NCBI RefSeq assembly: GCF_905475395.1
Contig: NC_058341.1
Location: forward strand, 71,359,597 to 71,423,596
Origin: Chrysoperla carnea
Lineage: Eukaryota; Arthropoda; Insecta; Neuroptera; Chrysopidae
Length of the DNA: 64,000 bases
Direction: 5' to 3'
Shown: in pieces, positions 62,948 to 64,000 of the stretch
How positions within the stretch are numbered: position 1 is the first letter of the stretch
How the letters are laid out: each line of letters starts with the position of its first letter
The notes under the pieces: model-generated
The model's input: only the letters and a program-made list of their open reading frames with translations
Told to the model about the DNA's origin: nothing
The model's database searches: none
Made by a program: the position numbers and the translations under genes

Positions 62948-63824
62948 TGTTGGGGCGATGGTCGCTGGTTTAAGAAAAACTAAAATATTTCCCAACAATA
63001 AGCGAGTTTTAAGAACCTTTGAGATTAACGGACTGTATGAAAAAAAATATATGTACTCACCAGTTTTTTCTCCAGGTTGACACTAGCTAAATATTTAAAG
63101 GTTTGATCGGATAAACTCAGGAGAAAGGAATTTGGGATAATTCGTCAAACCTTTACGTTGAATTTGTTCACTTTTTTGTTACTGTCGGTTATTGACTTTT
63201 AATTGATGCACTTTTCTTTATATGGCAAATTGCACGGGTAAACTTCCAACACGTGGGCCACTCGATTAATATCGAATATTGCGTAAATCACCTCAATGGC
63301 GCGAAAAGTAGAAAATTCTAGGTTCACTACACTAAATCACATAATTCACTGGGAACTATTCGAACTTGAATCCAAAATTAAACTTGATTATCAAGATAAA
63401 AATCGATTAGAAATTAAACTTTAACACATTGTTAAATTGAAATTAAAATATTGAAGACCATGCGCTTCAACATTGAAAAAAGTTGAAAAATTGAAACTCT
63501 TAAAAAAGAGAACAGAATCACTGACTCGACTTTTAAATTATAATTTTAGATTGATTAATTAAATCAACCGAAAGAAAAGATCTATTCAGACCGAGAAACG
63601 AATTAATTATATTAAAAAAGTAAAAAATTATGAACTCATTGGGTCGGCTCCGAAACCGACCCATTTGAAAAGAAGTAAACAACTTATACAGCACACAGAA
63701 TACTGTAATAGGAACGCTGTTATTGGCGGATGTTTTGACAAAGTCAGTTGGTACCAACTTAGTATTAATTAAAATCACTAAAGAAAAAAAAGTAAAAACA
63801 GTAACTTGTGAAATGTCCCTAACA
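62948..63824 (-). repeat. BEL 5' LTR
   Basis: 877 bp, same length as the other copy with four transitions (plus-strand C/T differences near 62969, in TTTTTTGTTACTG, in GCACTTTTCT and in GGGTCGGCTCC). Promoter and polyadenylation signals should lie in it. Frames inside are LTR shadows. Confidence 0.95.
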
Positions 63825-63829
63825 CCTTC
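63825..63829. repeat. BEL target-site duplication, right
   Basis: CCTTC directly after the LTR end, matching 55808-55812. Confidence 0.9.
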
Positions 63830-64000
63830 TAAATGCAAAAAAGTATTTTGTACAGTAGACGATAAAAACTTTCTTAAAAGCGATGCGAACAATTTAATAC
63901 AAATTTTTTCACATTATTCGTTTATTTATTTTATAGCCATGTTATAAATAAGGATTTGAGTTGCAAAAGCAAATTAAAGAATTCAATAATTCACTTACAT
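63830..64000. other. Right flank of the BEL insertion
   Basis: If the BEL insertion is recent, this flank was contiguous with 55807. It should then hold more of the hAT element, but no clear hAT motif can be read in 170 bp on either strand. Confidence 0.35.

Larger units (their letters stand above)
55813..63824 (-). mobile_element. BEL/Pao LTR retrotransposon, full length, very young
   Basis: 8012 bp, minus strand, bounded by two 877-bp LTRs (TGTTGGGG...CCCTAACA on the plus strand) and a CCTTC duplication. Order 5' to 3' on the minus strand: LTR, primer-binding site, gag-protease, pol (RT, RNase H, integrase, DUF5641-like C-terminus), polypurine tract, LTR. No env-like frame lies between pol and the LTR. 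The LTRs differ at four positions by direct comparison, about 0.5%, so the insertion is recent. A frame break and a stop at the gag-pol junction probably make this copy non-autonomous. It lies beside, and may split, a hAT remnant. Confidence 0.95.

Noticed and set aside
63533..63892. 119-codon minus frame at the BEL 5' LTR
   Set aside because: Mostly LTR sequence; the same frame appears in the other LTR (56398-56643).

Overview
The window is strongly AT-rich nuclear DNA of an arthropod, almost certainly an insect. The basis is short introns with GT-AG ends, a Diap2-type inhibitor of apoptosis gene, a CYP4-like P450 exon, a THAP-domain gene, and an insect-style transposon mix (BEL/Pao, Copia, Ty3-type, RTE-like and other non-LTR fragments, Helitrons, hAT, piggyBac, pogo/Tigger). 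The order cannot be fixed from the sequence. Host genes are sparse and the sequence is dominated by mobile DNA.

Host genes. (1) A minus-strand first exon of a CYP4-like cytochrome P450 (2449-2632) whose remaining exons are not visible. (2) A complete minus-strand Diap2 orthologue (17267-23362; three coding exons joined in phase; 504 residues; three BIR domains, a UBA-like segment and a C-terminal RING), with a 4.5 kb second intron packed with foldback repeats. (3) A plus-strand THAP zinc-finger gene of about five exons (28440-29761), intact except for one phase conflict at the last junction. (4) A small acidic, frame-broken coding remnant at 34754-35334.

Repeats, left half. Many large foldback (palindromic) elements occur, roughly one every few kb: 345-1131, 2836-3766, 4872-5846, 9423-10087, 10211-10632, 14032-15001, 15003-15486, 15805-16218, 18063-18347, 18593-20175, 20804-22280, 24219-24962, 30219-30791. 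A 0.5-0.7 kb dispersed family (here Family A) has six substantial copies (6996, 12799, 25910, 35464, 37117, 39948). Two copies are interrupted by other elements, giving natural empty-site evidence: a Helitron in the first and a foldback element in the last.

Repeats, right half. 38.4-45.5 kb holds a hAT derivative with a perfect 170-bp inverted repeat, an Academ-like long-TIR element carrying a cysteine-rich C-terminal fragment, a Helitron, and a decayed nuclease-like gene that appears to belong to the same family as the cysteine-rich fragment. 46.8-55.8 kb is a graveyard of Copia, RTE-like, Ty3-type gag, piggyBac, pogo-type and hAT remnants. 55813-63824 is a nearly complete, very young BEL/Pao retrotransposon: two 877-bp LTRs with four mismatches between them, a 5-bp target duplication, gag-protease and pol, and a broken gag-pol junction.

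No CRISPR array, rRNA gene, convincing tRNA gene or prokaryotic operon was seen. The most useful leads are the Academ-like protein/TIR pairing, the perfect hAT palindrome, the nested insertions that define exact element ends, and the broken junctions in the THAP gene and the BEL element.
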